Of a stretch of 64,000 nt of DNA, positions 45,795 to 60,426 are shown in pieces. The notes beneath the pieces were generated by a model, which was not told where the DNA came from, did no database searches, and worked only from the letters and a program-made list of their open reading frames with translations. Origin of the DNA: Paulownia fortunei (lineage: Eukaryota > Streptophyta > Magnoliopsida > Lamiales > Paulowniaceae); assembly GCA_019321725.1 (NCBI GenBank), contig CM033120.1:4433341-4497340 (forward strand), read 5' to 3'. Position numbers and translations under genes: made by a program. Position 1 is the first letter of the stretch. Every line of letters begins with the position of its first letter.

Positions 45795-48700
45795 GCCCAT
45801 AAAGACTCGTGCATATGATGCATGCTTAAAAGGAGAATGTGTTGCTCTATAGGCATTACCATAGAGATGTTAGTGCATATGTGATGGTGCTTGTTGGAGA
45901 ATGAGTATACCGAATAGGCCCATGAAAAAAATTTAATTAGAAACATTGTTCGTTGAATAAGAATTTTTCAGTTACAATAGTACATGATTTAGTCCTTTGA
46001 GTTGAGCACTATGGTAACTTTGTGCACGACATCATATGTTTTGATGTATTTCCCAAATTGCATGACAATCATAAGGGGTTCATATTGGGTATAAGACCTT
46101 CATGTACAAATGTTAATAGGTGGCCAACAAAGAATCTGATAGAATAGGTGAATCTCTTATTAAAAGATTCATTAGGAGTCAATGTGACTAAAAAAGAAAT
46201 CATAGTTATTATGTCAAATAGGGTTTAGACTAATAATCAATGCCTTACAATTAATTAGGAGTTTAGTTGAAGGAAGGACCAGACTTGCACGGTATTGTAA
46301 CGAAAATAGGTTCTCCTGCTAATTCATTTAAGACTAAGTAGTCAATATGCACTCTAGGTGGTTCAATTGACTTGTAAAGTTCTTGGAATTAAGTGGTTAA
46401 TTCCTAGATGGATTAATCCATTGGATTGATTAATCAAAATATATTTTATATATTCACCAAGTTGTAATAATTGCAAGCACATTGCTAACTTAGTTGTGAA
46501 CCTAATGGGTCTCACACAAACATGATGGATAACAATGTCCAAGGAGTTGGATCAAGTTAATTGGTAGAGATTATTTAACTTGGAGCTAGAATTAATATAA
46601 GAAATTAAATAAATTCATCCAATTAAATAACAATATTATTTAATTAGACCTAATAAACATTAGGGGTTCTTTCGAGAGTAATTAATTAATTGATTGGATC
46701 AATTAATTAATAAACTTTAAATTAATTTAACGAATATAAATATTAAGACTATTTATATCGAGCCTATTTAATTAAGCAGTGCTCTAGAACCAATTTGATT
46801 GGGCTTAATTATTTAATAGAGATTAAGTAATTGGGAAGTACAATGATTAATGGGCTCGTAGGAGAGGCCCATTTGTAGGCTTTAGTTATGAATTAAAGAT
46901 ACCTTGTCTTGAATGAAAATCAATTAAAATTTTGAGTTTTAATAGGAAAGTAATTCAAGACATGCTTTAGATAGAAATAAATAATAGATAAATATGGAAG
47001 GGACTCTTAGAGTAGTGCTCGACAAGCCAATTGATCTGGTCATTCTTATATTATTGTGAATCATTCTTATTCATATGAATATCATTTAGATGGCAATCTT
47101 TATCTTAAATTTATCATAAGAATTAGATGAAGTCCTTAAATTACACATAGATATGGGGCGTGGTCGCGCATATGATGGCGATCATGAAATATATCTCTAA
47201 AGTTGTGGTCTTAAAGCGATCCAAGTCAAGGATCAATGAGATGACATCATTTGATCCCATTGAGACTTACACATATGATGCAGGATCGAAAGAATGATGC
47301 CTCATTCCATGGGCATTGGTGTAGAGACACTAGTGCATGTATGTAGATGCTTGTTGGGGAACAAGTACACTGTACTACCCTACCTGAAAATTCCTATTTA
47401 GAAATATTCTATTGTCGAATGAGAATTTTTTCATTATGATAGTGCAAGAATTAGTTCTTAGACTTGAGGCACCATGGTAACCTTGTGCATAACATGTTTC
47501 ACTTTGATGTATTTTTCAATTACATGACAATCATAATGGGTTTACATTAGGTATAAAATTTTCATGTATGGAGATTAATCATTGACCAACAAAGGATCTG
47601 TCACCTATTTAGATGAATAGGTGAATCTCCTATGTGTTCTACTGTACTTGAATCTAAAATCATTGGCCAATGCTGAATGGAAATTAGACATGGGATTTTC
47701 TATTTATTCATCATCGAGTTAAGCTATTAGGAATAGAAACATAGTTATTAAGCTAATGGAGTTTCGACTAAACATCCATGCCCTAGGCTCAATCGGGAGA
47801 TTAGATGATGAAATGACCGTACTTACATGGTATTTATAATTAGAATATGTTCGCATATTCACCTAAAACTAGAAGTCATGATGCATTGTTAGGTGTTCCC
47901 ATGACTTGTGGGTTCTTGGAATTAATGGCTTAATTCCAAGAAAATTAATTAATTATATTAATTAGTCAGAACAATTAATTGTTCAACTAAGTCACAAGAG
48001 TTATGAGTCCATGGCTAGCTTAGAATGAACATAAAGGGTCATATACAAAACTTGGACAAGTCCATTTTTAGTCTAGAAATTAATATAAGTGTTGGATTAA
48101 ATTAATTAATGTAATTAATTAATGGGGCTTAAATTAATTCAAGTGTAGAATTAATTTAATTAATTAATTGGACCTAATTGGATGAGGGAGCCTAATTGGA
48201 ACATTTATTTAATTGACTGGGATGGGCCTAATTAATTAGATAAATTAATTTAATTGATTGGATCAATTAAACTAGGGTCAAATTGATTAACTAAGCCCAG
48301 ACCCATTAGGTATGGGCTTGTAGAAAGCCTATTAGGAAATTAGATTAGAAATCTAATTCCTATAGGAAGTTGGATTGGGAATTCAATTCCTAAGAGGTAA
48401 TAAGGAAAACAGAAAGTCTTTATGAGATAAGGAAACTTCCTAAAAGAGTTGGAGACAAGAAAGGAAGAAGAGTCCTACATGGAAAGGCTTGTGGTAAGCA
48501 TTTGTTAGCAAACTTCTTGGACATTTTAATGGGGGATTTTACAGCAGATTTTTCCTGAAAAAAAAAGTGTAAAAACAACCCTCTCTCTTGAAGGAAAATG
48601 ATTTTCTTCACCTCCAAAAATTCGTCCCTTCTTTCCCTTTCAATCTCCAAAAGTTTGCCAACTTTGTACCTAGTTTAATTCTTGATTCAATTATTGAATT

Positions 48701-49739
48701 AAGAATTAAATTAAACACCTAAAACACTAATTTTTAGTATGTTCTTGTTCCAAACAAAATTATTCTAGGATAGAATTATCGAATCAAAAACTAGTAGCAT
48801 AGGATTCGGTTGTGAGTAGGCATCCAAGGTGTGGATACCATTAGAGAGAGAACATTTGGGATCCTAGAAGCAAATCAATCTTCAATCAAAGGGGTTTGAA
48901 TTGAAGAACTTGGAGATTCATTCATGTCGGAATAACAATTTGAATCATTTCAATCTCTACATTAGCCGGAGTGCAAATCAAGTTAAGGGTATGTGAAACC
49001 TTCTTACTTAAAGTATTAGAAAAAGCACAACTGAGTAATTGTGAAAGGTTCTAAGATTTGTTTTTAATTACATGTGAAGTAATGTTTGTTTTCTTTTTAA
49101 AAATAAATAAATTCCCCTACGTATATATTTCTTGGGATCGCGCAAACCCAATAGAGATTTAGAGACCTAATAGAATTAGGTCAAGGAATTAGAGGTATAT
49201 AAATACACCTTTATATAAGCCAAAAATTAGAGCTTTTGAAGCTAAAAAAAATAGCCAACTTAGTGTAGAAAATAAACGTCCCTTACTCCATTTTTCTCTA
49301 GTTTTTAGTTTTTATCAATTGGTTCTTTACCTCTTGATTATTCAAATTAATTCATCTATCACAAGTTGATATTGGAATTAATCTGCACGCCCAAATATTC
49401 TAGGTTAGAAAAAGAAGTTTTTGAAATTTTCAAACTGAAGTACTGAAATTGTGATCCTGCTCGTCATGTGGATACCATCACAGGGAAGATGTTAGACTCC
49501 TGTAGCGAATTTGTTTATGACTAAGGCCATAATTTGAATTGTTTAAACCATTTTCCTCAGTCGAAGTGCGTTATAAAAGTATATTTGCAAAATCTTTTTT
49601 TTGTTTTTTATAACAAAATATCTAGGTATAATCGATTAATCGCATCAAATTTGGGACTTCATGTATAAATTGTTGTGCATGTTTTGAAAAATTTTAAATT
49701 TCCAATGGCGTAAAATCCTATGATTTGGCGAACCCAACA
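45795..49739 (+). repeat. Ty1/copia LTR (plus), 5'-truncated and split by a nested LTR
   Basis: LTR interior from 45795 to 47004, then from 49159 to its end 'gcgaacccaaca' at 49739. The two parts join in register with the uninterrupted LTR at 25150-26763. In position it is the 3' LTR of the plus gag-pol at 40805-44193. The AATTAATT tract lies at 46540-46730. Confidence 0.75.
47005..49153 (+). repeat. Nested solo copia LTR (plus, subfamily A)
   Basis: Starts 'tcttagagtagtgctcga' (TG decayed to TC) and ends 'gcaaacccaata', 2149 bp. Flanking pentamers are 'gggac' (47000-47004) and 'gagat' (49154-49158). The uninterrupted relative has 'gagac' at 26246-26250, from which each flank differs by one transition. 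This is a convincing 5-bp target-site duplication of a solo LTR. Confidence 0.85.
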
Positions 49740-50990
49740 CTCGCATGGTACTCGTAATAAAAATAGATTCACTTACTAATTCATCTAACACTAGGTAGTC
49801 AGATGTACTACTAGGTGTTTTCCTTGACTTGTGATATTCTTGAAATTAAGGAGTTAATTCCAAGATGAATTAATTAATTATAATTAATCAAAAAAAATTA
49901 TATATATTCACTAGGTTGTAATAGTTACAAGCTCACTACTAACTTAATTGTAAACCTAATGGATTAGACACAAAACGAGATGGACCACTTTTACCTAAAA
50001 TATTATCCAAGGAGTTGGATCAGATTAATTAACTTAGAGCTAGAACTAATTTAAAGAGTTAAATTAAATTATCTAATTAAATAATAATAATATTTAATTG
50101 AACCTAATAAAGATTAGGTACTTTTTGGGAATAATTAATTAATTGATTAGATCAATGGACCTTAAAAATTAATTTAAGATATTAAATTAATTTAAGGCCT
50201 AATTTAATTTGGTGGTCTTATGAAACTAATTTAATTGAGTTTGAATAATTAATGAAAATTAATTAATAAGCAAGTCCAAGGTCTGGGCTCATATGAGAAG
50301 CCCATTGAAAATCTTTAGTTGAGAATTAAAGACTTCATACCTTAGATGGATGCTAATTAAGACTTGGAGTCTTATAAGGAAAGAAATCAAAGACATGACT
50401 TAGATAAAAACAAACTAGATATAAAATAGAAAGCGGTCTTGGATACCTAACGGATTAGAGTAATATCCAAAAAGGTGTATAAATACACTATATAGGGGCC
50501 GAATTCTTGTGATTAACAAAAGAAAATTTTTGGGCCCCCCTTACTGCAATATACACGCCCCCTTCCTAGTTTTGGGCTCTGGCTTTGTTCTATCAATTGG
50601 TTTAATACCTCTTGATTATTTAGATTAATTCTCTTATCACTTCTGGGTATTGAAATTAATCCAGACTCCCAAAATTCTAAATTAGAAACAAGAATTCTAT
50701 ATTCACTAGCAAGTTTACATAATTGTGGTCATACTTATTGTGTGTATATTGTTACAGTAAGAACGATTGGATTCCTACAGCTAACACAATTTCTGATCTA
50801 GACAGACGCATTTGAAATCGCTTAATTCAAATATATTTGTGAAACCCTTATTTTAAATTAAGCGAGTAATTCGGATGCAAACCGATCAATCGCATCAAAT
50901 CTAGGACTGTATAATTATGTTGTAATAATGTATGTATTTAAAATTATAAATTTTTACTATCTTTAGTCCAGTGAATTTATGAAGCCAACA
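49740..50990 (+). repeat. Ty1/copia LTR fragment (plus)
   Basis: LTR interior beginning 'ctcgcatggtactcg' directly after the end of the previous LTR, running through the AATTAATT tract (49860-50280) to an end 'gaagccaaca' at 50990. The first ~650 bp are absent. Confidence 0.7.
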
Positions 50991-51002
50991 CAAACACTAT
51001 AT

Positions 51003-52790
51003 AAAAGATGGATTCGCTAAGATTCCCGAGCGTTAATCCTGTAAAAGAAAATCCACATCCTGGATGCTCACTCATAATTAAGCTTTGTTAGTAGACTTTA
51101 ATTCGATGATTCTAGCCTAAGGTGAATGTACTGGTTTATGGAACAAAATAAAGCACTATTTATTTTTAAGTATTTGATCAACTCTCAATTCAACTAAGAT
51201 AAAAGCAGAATTGATTAAAGACTAAGATTTATTGCGGAGCTGAAGAAATCAATTTTCTTAGAAAGAATAAGAGAGCGAGCAGAATTTAAGCATCAAGCTT
51301 GTAATTTTCGGCCCCTATGGGGTCTTCAATAGATCCATATAATTCCATCCTTATGAAATCCCTTACCAAGTCCTTAGATTTAAAAAACAAGTCTTTAATT
51401 CCAAGTCAATGAGTTATGGCAAGTCTTAATTAAATTCCAAGATATACTAGGAAATTAAGTCTTGGATTTTGATTCCAAGTCAAGGACTTATGGCAAGTCT
51501 TGGAATCAAAATCCAAGACTTAATTTCCTAGTCAATCTTGGAATTTAATTAAGAATTAAATTTCTTGTGGTCTTCCTACAAGCCCACATCCAATGGGACT
51601 TGATCCACTTTAATTGGATCCAATTTAATTGATCAAATTAATTAAATAAATTTATCCAATGAAATATTAAGGCCCAAATTAATTATATTAAATAATTATT
51701 TACTTGTTCCATAATGGGCCACCTAATCTAATTAGGTCAATTAATTAATTAAATTAATTTAAATTTTGATTTAGTTAAACCCTATTTAATTAATCATATT
51801 TATTAAATTTAATTCAACACTTGGTTTAACTACTTTAGGCAAGAAATGAGCTTGTTCGAGTTAGTGTGTGATCCCTTAGGTTCACCCATATGCTAGTAGT
51901 GTGCTCACAACTCTTGTGATTTAAGTTGAATAATTAGTACTCTAATTATTCTTGATTAATTGATCAAATTAATTAATCATCTTGGAATTAATACAATAAT
52001 TCCAAGAACCTCACCAATCAATGATTAACATCTAGAAACACTCCATGAAGACCTAGACATAGGTAAAGATGGCGAGCCTTTTCAATTACAAAAACCATCC
52101 AAGTCTGGTCCAACTATCAACTATTCTCCTGATTAAGCCTAATGTGGATTATTAGTCAAAACCCTAATAGTTTAATTCTATCTTGATTCGTTGATGCTAA
52201 TTAGAAAATCCATTTCCTAATTACCCATCCCAACCATGGCCATGAATTTCATAATCAAGAATAGTGAAAATCATAGAAGATTCACCTATTCTACTATATA
52301 GGTGATGAACCCTTTGTTGGTGATTCATTAACCTCCATACATGAAGATGATGTACCCAAAATATTCCCTTAATGATTGTCGTGTAATCAAAGGATAGATT
52401 AAAGCATGCCATGTAGTAATGAGATTGTAATGGTGTCTCAAGTCAAATGACTAATTCAAGCACTATCTTGATAATTCAAAATTTCCTATTTAGTATATTT
52501 TATTAGGAATTTTCAAAGGGGTTGTTCAGTGTACTTGTTTTCTCGCAAGCACCTGCATACGTGCACTAATGTCACAATACTGGTGTCCATGGAATGAGAC
52601 ACCCCCTTTTAAGCATGCATATGTAACTCTTGATGGGCTAGTCAATGTTCATTCTCAAAAAGTCCTCGACTATGAACGATTTGAAGATTACGACTAAAGA
52701 GACATGTTCCATGATCATCATCCTATGCACAAATCATGCCCCATAGTTAAATGTTATCTAGGGACTTTCTCTAAGTATTGAGTTTGCATA
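51003..52790 (-). repeat. Ty1/copia LTR fragment (minus) with long hairpin
   Basis: Reverse relative of 38930-40690, e.g. 'gattcgctaagattcccg' against 38950-38970. It contains a near-perfect inverted repeat at 51422-51556. It faces the plus LTR fragment at 49740-50990 tail to tail. Confidence 0.7.
51422..51556. repeat. 58-bp inverted repeat (hairpin)
   Basis: Left arm 51422-51479 and right arm 51499-51556 are reverse complements with about 3-4 mismatches, loop 51480-51498. The inner 33 bp pair perfectly ('gaaattaagtcttgg' outward to 'gattccaag'). Confidence 0.85.
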
Positions 52791-52791
52791 A

Positions 52792-54456
52792 CAGCGAGGT
52801 GTGCGCAATTAAAATTAGAATTTAAAACAAGCATATCATATCAAATACGGCATCACCCCCAGTTCGATGTGATTATCAATTTTACATATTCAATTGTCTA
52901 AACCAAAATAATAAAGAATTTTCAATTATACCTTAAGCACTCTGGTTATCAAAGAGGTAGAAGCAATTGATTGCTAGCCCTCTATACTAAAACTAGTTCC
53001 CATGGATCCAACGTCTCCTCTCTATAGAAGTCCACACTTCGGGCCGGAGCACATAATTAGAATTTTGCTAGTGATTCTAAATCTTTTACTAATTTGAGTA
53101 TCAGCTCTCAAATCAACCTGTAGCATTAAAGAACTGAATAATTTCAATCAAAAGACGAAACTTCCGATTGAAGAAAGAAAGTGGAGGATGGTGTTTTGAG
53201 TGAAAACTATTTTTTTTCCTTTTTTTCATGAAGTGGCAAAAAATTAAAAGACCTTCTTTGAAATTTTCAGCACTCTTTAAATTTAAGGGTGGTGGCCGAA
53301 AATCCAAAAGTCCCACTCTTGGTAATTTTTGGCCCCCATGCAAATGGTTGAAAAAAATTTGGTTGATTATAAGATCTCTAAAAAATTTCCAACTCTATCT
53401 ATTGTATCGTCCCAAGATACATGAAGATATTTTAGTCTAATCTTATTAGATAATTCCAAGAATATCTAATTTTAAGAACTCAATATTCTTCCAACAACTC
53501 TTATGGGCATCTTCTAATGTGTCTCTTTGAATTGGGCTTGGACTTTTAATTAAATTCAATAATTAATTCAATTAATTGATTGAGTCCAAATTCAATTAAT
53601 TGATCCTAATCAATTAATTAATTCAATCAAGCCCACTTATTCATGTTAGGCCCAATTAAATAATTTAAATAATTAATTGAGTAAATTAAATTAATATATG
53701 ACTGACATAATTAACTGATCTAATCAATTAATTGTTTCACTCTAATTGGGCTCTCTAATCTTATTAGGTCCTATTAAATAATTAAATTCTTTAATTGAAT
53801 AATTAATTCAACTTCTTGAATTAAATTAAATCCCAATTAATTAATCTCTATTAATTAATTAGATCCAACTCCTTAGATCAATTTCTAAATTAGAAAATAC
53901 TCCATCCCAAATTTTATGTGACCCTTTAGGTTCACAATTAAGTTAGCAATGGGTTTGCAACATTTGCAACTTGTGAATAATAATTAATTAATTCAATTAA
54001 TTAGTCCACTTGGAATTAACTCTTTAATTCCAATAGCCTCACAAGTTATGGGAAATACCTAGCAAGTGTATCATGATTACCTAGTGTTAGGTAAAATAGC
54101 AAACGAATCTATTTCAGTTACGAGTACCATACATAAAGGTCCGTTTGTCATCTAATCTCCCGATTGAGTCTAGTGTATGGATTATAAGTCAAAACCCTAA
54201 ATCACTCAATAGTTATGATTCCATTTCAAGTTCCAATAACTCATGATGCATCGTTAGAAAACCTCGTTTAACATTCATCCTCTCTTGTCCAAGGACTTCT
54301 GAGACATGAACAATGAAATCATAGGAGATTCACTTGTTCTACTAAACAAGTGAAGTATCCTTTGTTGGCAACTCATTAACCTCCATGCATGCCAATACAA
54401 CATCCAATATATCCCCTTTGTGATTTTCAGACAATCAGAAGATGCATCAACATTAA
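52792..54456 (-). repeat. Ty1/copia LTR fragment (minus, subfamily B)
   Basis: Reverse LTR matching 30340-31930: 'catcacccccagttcgatg' at 52851-52869 corresponds to 30388-30405, and 53290-53345 is the fragment also seen at 1-110 reversed. It ends at about 54456 without reaching the LTR start. Confidence 0.7.
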
Positions 54457-55272
54457 CCCTTTATTTAGTTTTGCACTTTTCTTTGTTTTATTTGATTTAA
54501 GCTAATTCTATTATTCTAGTTTCTGTATTGCTTGTTTGTTTCGCTTAGAGATGATCATAAATTTTAAAAAACCTCACAAATCGATCGTACTCCGCACCAT
54601 TGATACTAATTTTTATACATGAACTGTAGTTTAAAAATTAAAACAAAAATCACACCGTTTGGGCAGTGCGATAACGGTTTGGAAGAATTGCAAACTGCCT
54701 AAACTGCCACCGACCGCCCACCTAATGTTAAGTAGGTCCTCCAATCCCACTACTCCTGGCTTTCAAGTTCAACGTTCATTTGTGTCTCGGAGGGGGGCTA
54801 ATTCCTAGCAGCATCCATTACTAGTTTTGGTGAGACAATTAATATTTTCGAATGAAATTATTAGGAGTTTATTCATTTTTTTCTTTTTTTCTTGTTTTAC
54901 ATTACATTGCAAGGGAAAAAATATAGCAAAATTACTCAGTAAGTTTCATTTTTGCAAAGTAAAAATTGGTTAATGCCAATAGAAAATATAATTTTTATAT
55001 GTAAATTATAAAATGAAAAGAGACCATTCGGAATGGTTTTGTTACCGAATCATCGGTAGAAATTTGAAGTTTTTAATGATAGTTTAGGTTCAAACAATTG
55101 ATATTTTTTTATTGTTTCCTGCTCTTTTACTATGATTTCGTTGTTTCTTCTTGCAAATTATTAAATGATTCAATTGTATAGCACTCCAAGAAAAAATAAA
55201 ACTAATCACATGATCTTTTTATTTTTATTTTTATTAAAATTGCAAAATTACCTGCGACCCTCCGCAACCGTC
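54457..55272. other. AT-rich non-coding DNA with hAT-MITE-like segment
   Basis: No gene is seen. 54640-54735 has alternating 'accgtttg', 'cggtttggaag', 'attgcaaactgcc' motifs like the subterminal regions of hAT-type miniature elements in plants. The other end could lie near 55250-55265 ('ctccgcaaccg') but no clear terminal inverted repeat or 8-bp duplication was found. 54740-54830 is a GC-richer stretch with broken frames. Confidence 0.3.
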
Positions 55273-55463
55273 CTAAACATTTGATTTTACATAGTAAATT
55301 CACAATTTAAAATTAGTATTTAGCATATGACAATTCAATTTAAAAAAAAATAGAAAAAACCATCAAATCTAAACATTTCATTTTATATAGCAAATGCATA
55401 ATTTAAAATTAGTATTTAGTATATGACAATTCAATTTAAAAAAAATAAAATAAACCACCAAAT
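55273..55463 (+). repeat. 96-bp tandem duplication
   Basis: Unit 1 is 55273-55368 and unit 2 is 55369-55463, both beginning 'ctaaacattt' and ending 'caaat', with the run 'gacaattcaatttaaaaaaa' in each. Roughly ten differences. Confidence 0.85.
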
Positions 55464-55493
55464 CGTACCATAATCACTTTTAGTTTAGCTGTG

Positions 55494-55685
55494 TGCCGTC
55501 CTAAAGAATGTCAGAAAAAACGGGAAGATCTCCATTATCTTACTGGCAATAATGTTTAGCACGATATTGAACGACAAAGGAAAATTGCTATGGGAAGTCT
55601 TGTGGTGCCAATAACTCAAATGGAATTGGAATCGAAGGCACAAAGGGTCCAAGACTCTATGGGAAAGTTAACTCAGTCGTCTTAA
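55494..55685 (+). pseudogene. Exon-like fragment, unrecognised protein
   Basis: A plus-strand frame of 63 codons before a TAA (55683-55685) with one internal TAG at 55557. The composition is not transposon-like: 'RPKECQKKREDLHYL' before the TAG, then 'HDIERQRKIAMGSLVVPITQ', then 'ELESKAQRVQDSMGKL'. The last part is charged and heptad-like, so a short helix or coiled coil is possible. A 3' splice-site-like 'ttttagtttag' precedes it at 55479-55489. I do not recognise the family. It could be the last exon of a decayed host gene or a captured fragment. Confidence 0.4.
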
Positions 55686-56112
55686 GTTATTAATTTTTGT
55701 TGAAAAGCCTATTTTCCTGCCTTTGTTTTCTTCTCTCACCTTTGGGTTTGCCCCCCAATGTTGGATCTTATGTTACCCTTCATATTTGGATGTTGATGCC
55801 AGCTGTACCTGCCATGCATCAACCTATTTAGCACTCTTTATTGTAATCTTAATTTGGTACTTGCCCATTGTTGATAACACCTAATCATTTAATTATTAAA
55901 AAAATAACCTTTGCCTAAAGGTACGAACTTAATAACTCTGAACAGTAAAATTAGATTGCACGGTATCATTTAAAATTCTTCAATCTCCTTGGATATAGTT
56001 TCGCATTAATGAGCAACAAAAGAAGCAGAATGAAAAAGTAGAAGCATCATGTAGAAGCACGAAGAAGGGGCTAAAAAGGGTAAGGAAAAAGGCAAAGAAA
56101 TTTGATTCAGCA
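55686..56112. other. Intergenic, nothing recognised
   Basis: AT-rich, T-runs and short A-runs; 56000-56100 is purine-rich (repeated 'gaag/aaag'). No reading frame or repeat match within the window. Confidence 0.4.
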
Positions 56113-56212
56113 TAATGTTTAGGTGCATTGAAATAAAATCATACATTTTTAGCAATCAAATCATAGTGTTTAGGTGCATTGAAATAAAATCATACATTTA
56201 GCAATCAAATCA
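56113..56212 (+). repeat. 51-bp tandem duplication
   Basis: Two near-identical units (56113-56163 and 56164-56212), each with 'tgtttaggtgcattgaaata' and 'agcaatcaaatca', differing by a 2-base indel and a few bases. It lies close to where the transcript of the minus-strand Rab gene would end. Confidence 0.85.
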
Positions 56213-56553
56213 GAGTACAAGAATGGATCGCACTTCCCATTACATGTCTAAATTCAAACCTAAAGCACTCAAATATAATCTCATGTAAGAAATTTCTAAG
56301 AGTCTAATACTACAATAATACATCTAGGAATTCGAGCAATAGATATCAATGACAAAAAATGCGAGAAAGTGACTAGGAACCTTGCTCTAAGAGTATTGGC
56401 TTAATCCGAACGAATTGCTGCCTGCCAATTAACAAAAAACTTTTGTGGCCAAATAGACCACATGATCAATGTATACAATGAGATCATCCAACACCGCAGG
56501 AAATATTAGAACTCATTTGAAAAAAAGGAACAGCTTTCAACTCTTAGCACTCT
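56213..56553 (-). other. Probable 3' UTR of the Rab gene
   Basis: Region downstream of the stop codon on the minus strand, T-rich in the sense direction ('ttttttgttaattggc', 'gtattattgtagt') with no other gene. The poly(A) site cannot be fixed from sequence alone. Confidence 0.4.
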
Positions 56554-58840
<2,287 letters not shown>

Positions 58841-60282
58841 ACATTTACTGTATGTACTGGTAAACACAACTCTGTTATTTTTTGTATTTTTTAGCTGGTT
58901 TTTTGTTCTTTGTTTTTATTTTTTTATATTTTGTGAGTGTTTGAGGATTTTTTCTATTTTGATAGTTGGTAATTGGGATCACTATAATTAAATTTTTCCT
59001 TGAGCTAAATATTGTAAGAACAAACTTTTGTTGTTATGCTAAAATCTAGAGTTTTTAACACGGTACAAGTACAATTCAAATATTTAAATATTTATAATAA
59101 CTCAATTATAATATTTTAATTATGACTTACATCTACACCTCAAACTTCCAATGAGAATAATTATTGTTTCACAAACCAACAATTATAATTTCATTCATTT
59201 TGTAAAATAATTATTGTTTCATCATGCACATGCATTTGGAACAATTTTATTTTTCTCGAAAGCTTTTGTATTTTATAAGATGAAATATTTTTTAGTATTC
59301 TATCCCATATTAACTATGAATGAAAGAATCCAAATGTATTATTTATGATTTTAGGATTCAAAAACTCTTCACGAAACATTTATAGATACGATGATTTTCA
59401 TCGATACCTATTTAAAATTAGAATAATATAAAAATAAGTACCTATCTTATGAGTTCCGCTTTTAACAAGCAACATAATTTGCACACACTAGTCCACTGGA
59501 TAATGTTAAGTGGGTTTTAGGATCCATGACTCTTAGGTAATTATAGTCCTTACATAGGGTTCACACATATAAGGATTATAATATTTTTAGAATTAAGACG
59601 ATTTTGAATAAGTATTACACAACTTATTAGATATTTTATTTTATTTTTTATACATTAATACATCAAGAAACACAACTATATATTTATTTATTTAATTATT
59701 TTGTTGATTCATTCTCAAAGTAATCTCAATTAGATGAGGTTTGTTCTTAAAATAAACAAGATTTTGGTAAGAAGTCAAACTATTCACAATGGCTCTCCTA
59801 CTCCATCAATTTCCTTCAAACTTGGGGAGAGCGCAAAAAAGTCAAGCTCCTAAAAACATGTGGAGCATACTTTTAGATTAAGAATCAACAAGCTGAAGAT
59901 TAAGCTCCTGAATTTAATTTACATCATTATTTACAATACTAGTCAACATCTTATATATTTATAGGGTTGTTCAAATATAAAACAATAAATATAATAAGAA
60001 GGTGAGAGATAAGTTGTAACTATTTATGCAACTAAAATTTCAACTTGATCTCAACTCTGTTACAAATTTAAACTCAAAATCTGAACTCCAGTCAATATCT
60101 ACTTGAACCTATGTGTTGGGCTTATGAGCACCTGAAACCGATTTATAACAAATTTCCACTTTAATGTGCCATGATCGAATAACAAAAAATAAAGGGAAAT
60201 AGATAGAATATGAGAAAAGTGATTAAAAAATGAATAATAATAATAATAATGTCAATCTTGAGCAAAATAACAATGTGTAACA
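58841..60282. other. Intergenic DNA upstream of the Rab gene
   Basis: AT-rich with no credible gene or repeat match inside the window. 58841-59100 is the likely distal promoter. A short AAT microsatellite lies at 60235-60250. Confidence 0.4.
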
Positions 60283-60426
60283 CTATATTTCAAATTCAAA
60301 GGAGGATGCACCAAAGACCACCTTCAGGTTGCTTCTTATCAAATCAAAGATCCCTTTAGATGTCCATAATCCCAATCGCACCTTTGGACTGTAGAAGCAA
60401 AGCGGTCCTCTATTGTTAGACTCTAT
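60283..60426 (-). pseudogene. Short exon-like open frame, unrecognised
   Basis: The minus-strand frame is open from the edge of the copia LTR (60426) to a TAG at 60283-60285, about 46 codons. It reads 'CFYSPKVRLGLWTSKG' and then 'IRSNLKVVFGASSFEFEI'. Base composition is less AT-rich than its surroundings. It could be the 3' end of a gene or other element broken by the LTR insertion, or chance. No family recognised. Confidence 0.25.

Noticed and set aside
45632..45946. 104-codon minus-strand frame
   Set aside because: It spans the junction between repeat U and a copia LTR, so it is a chance frame.
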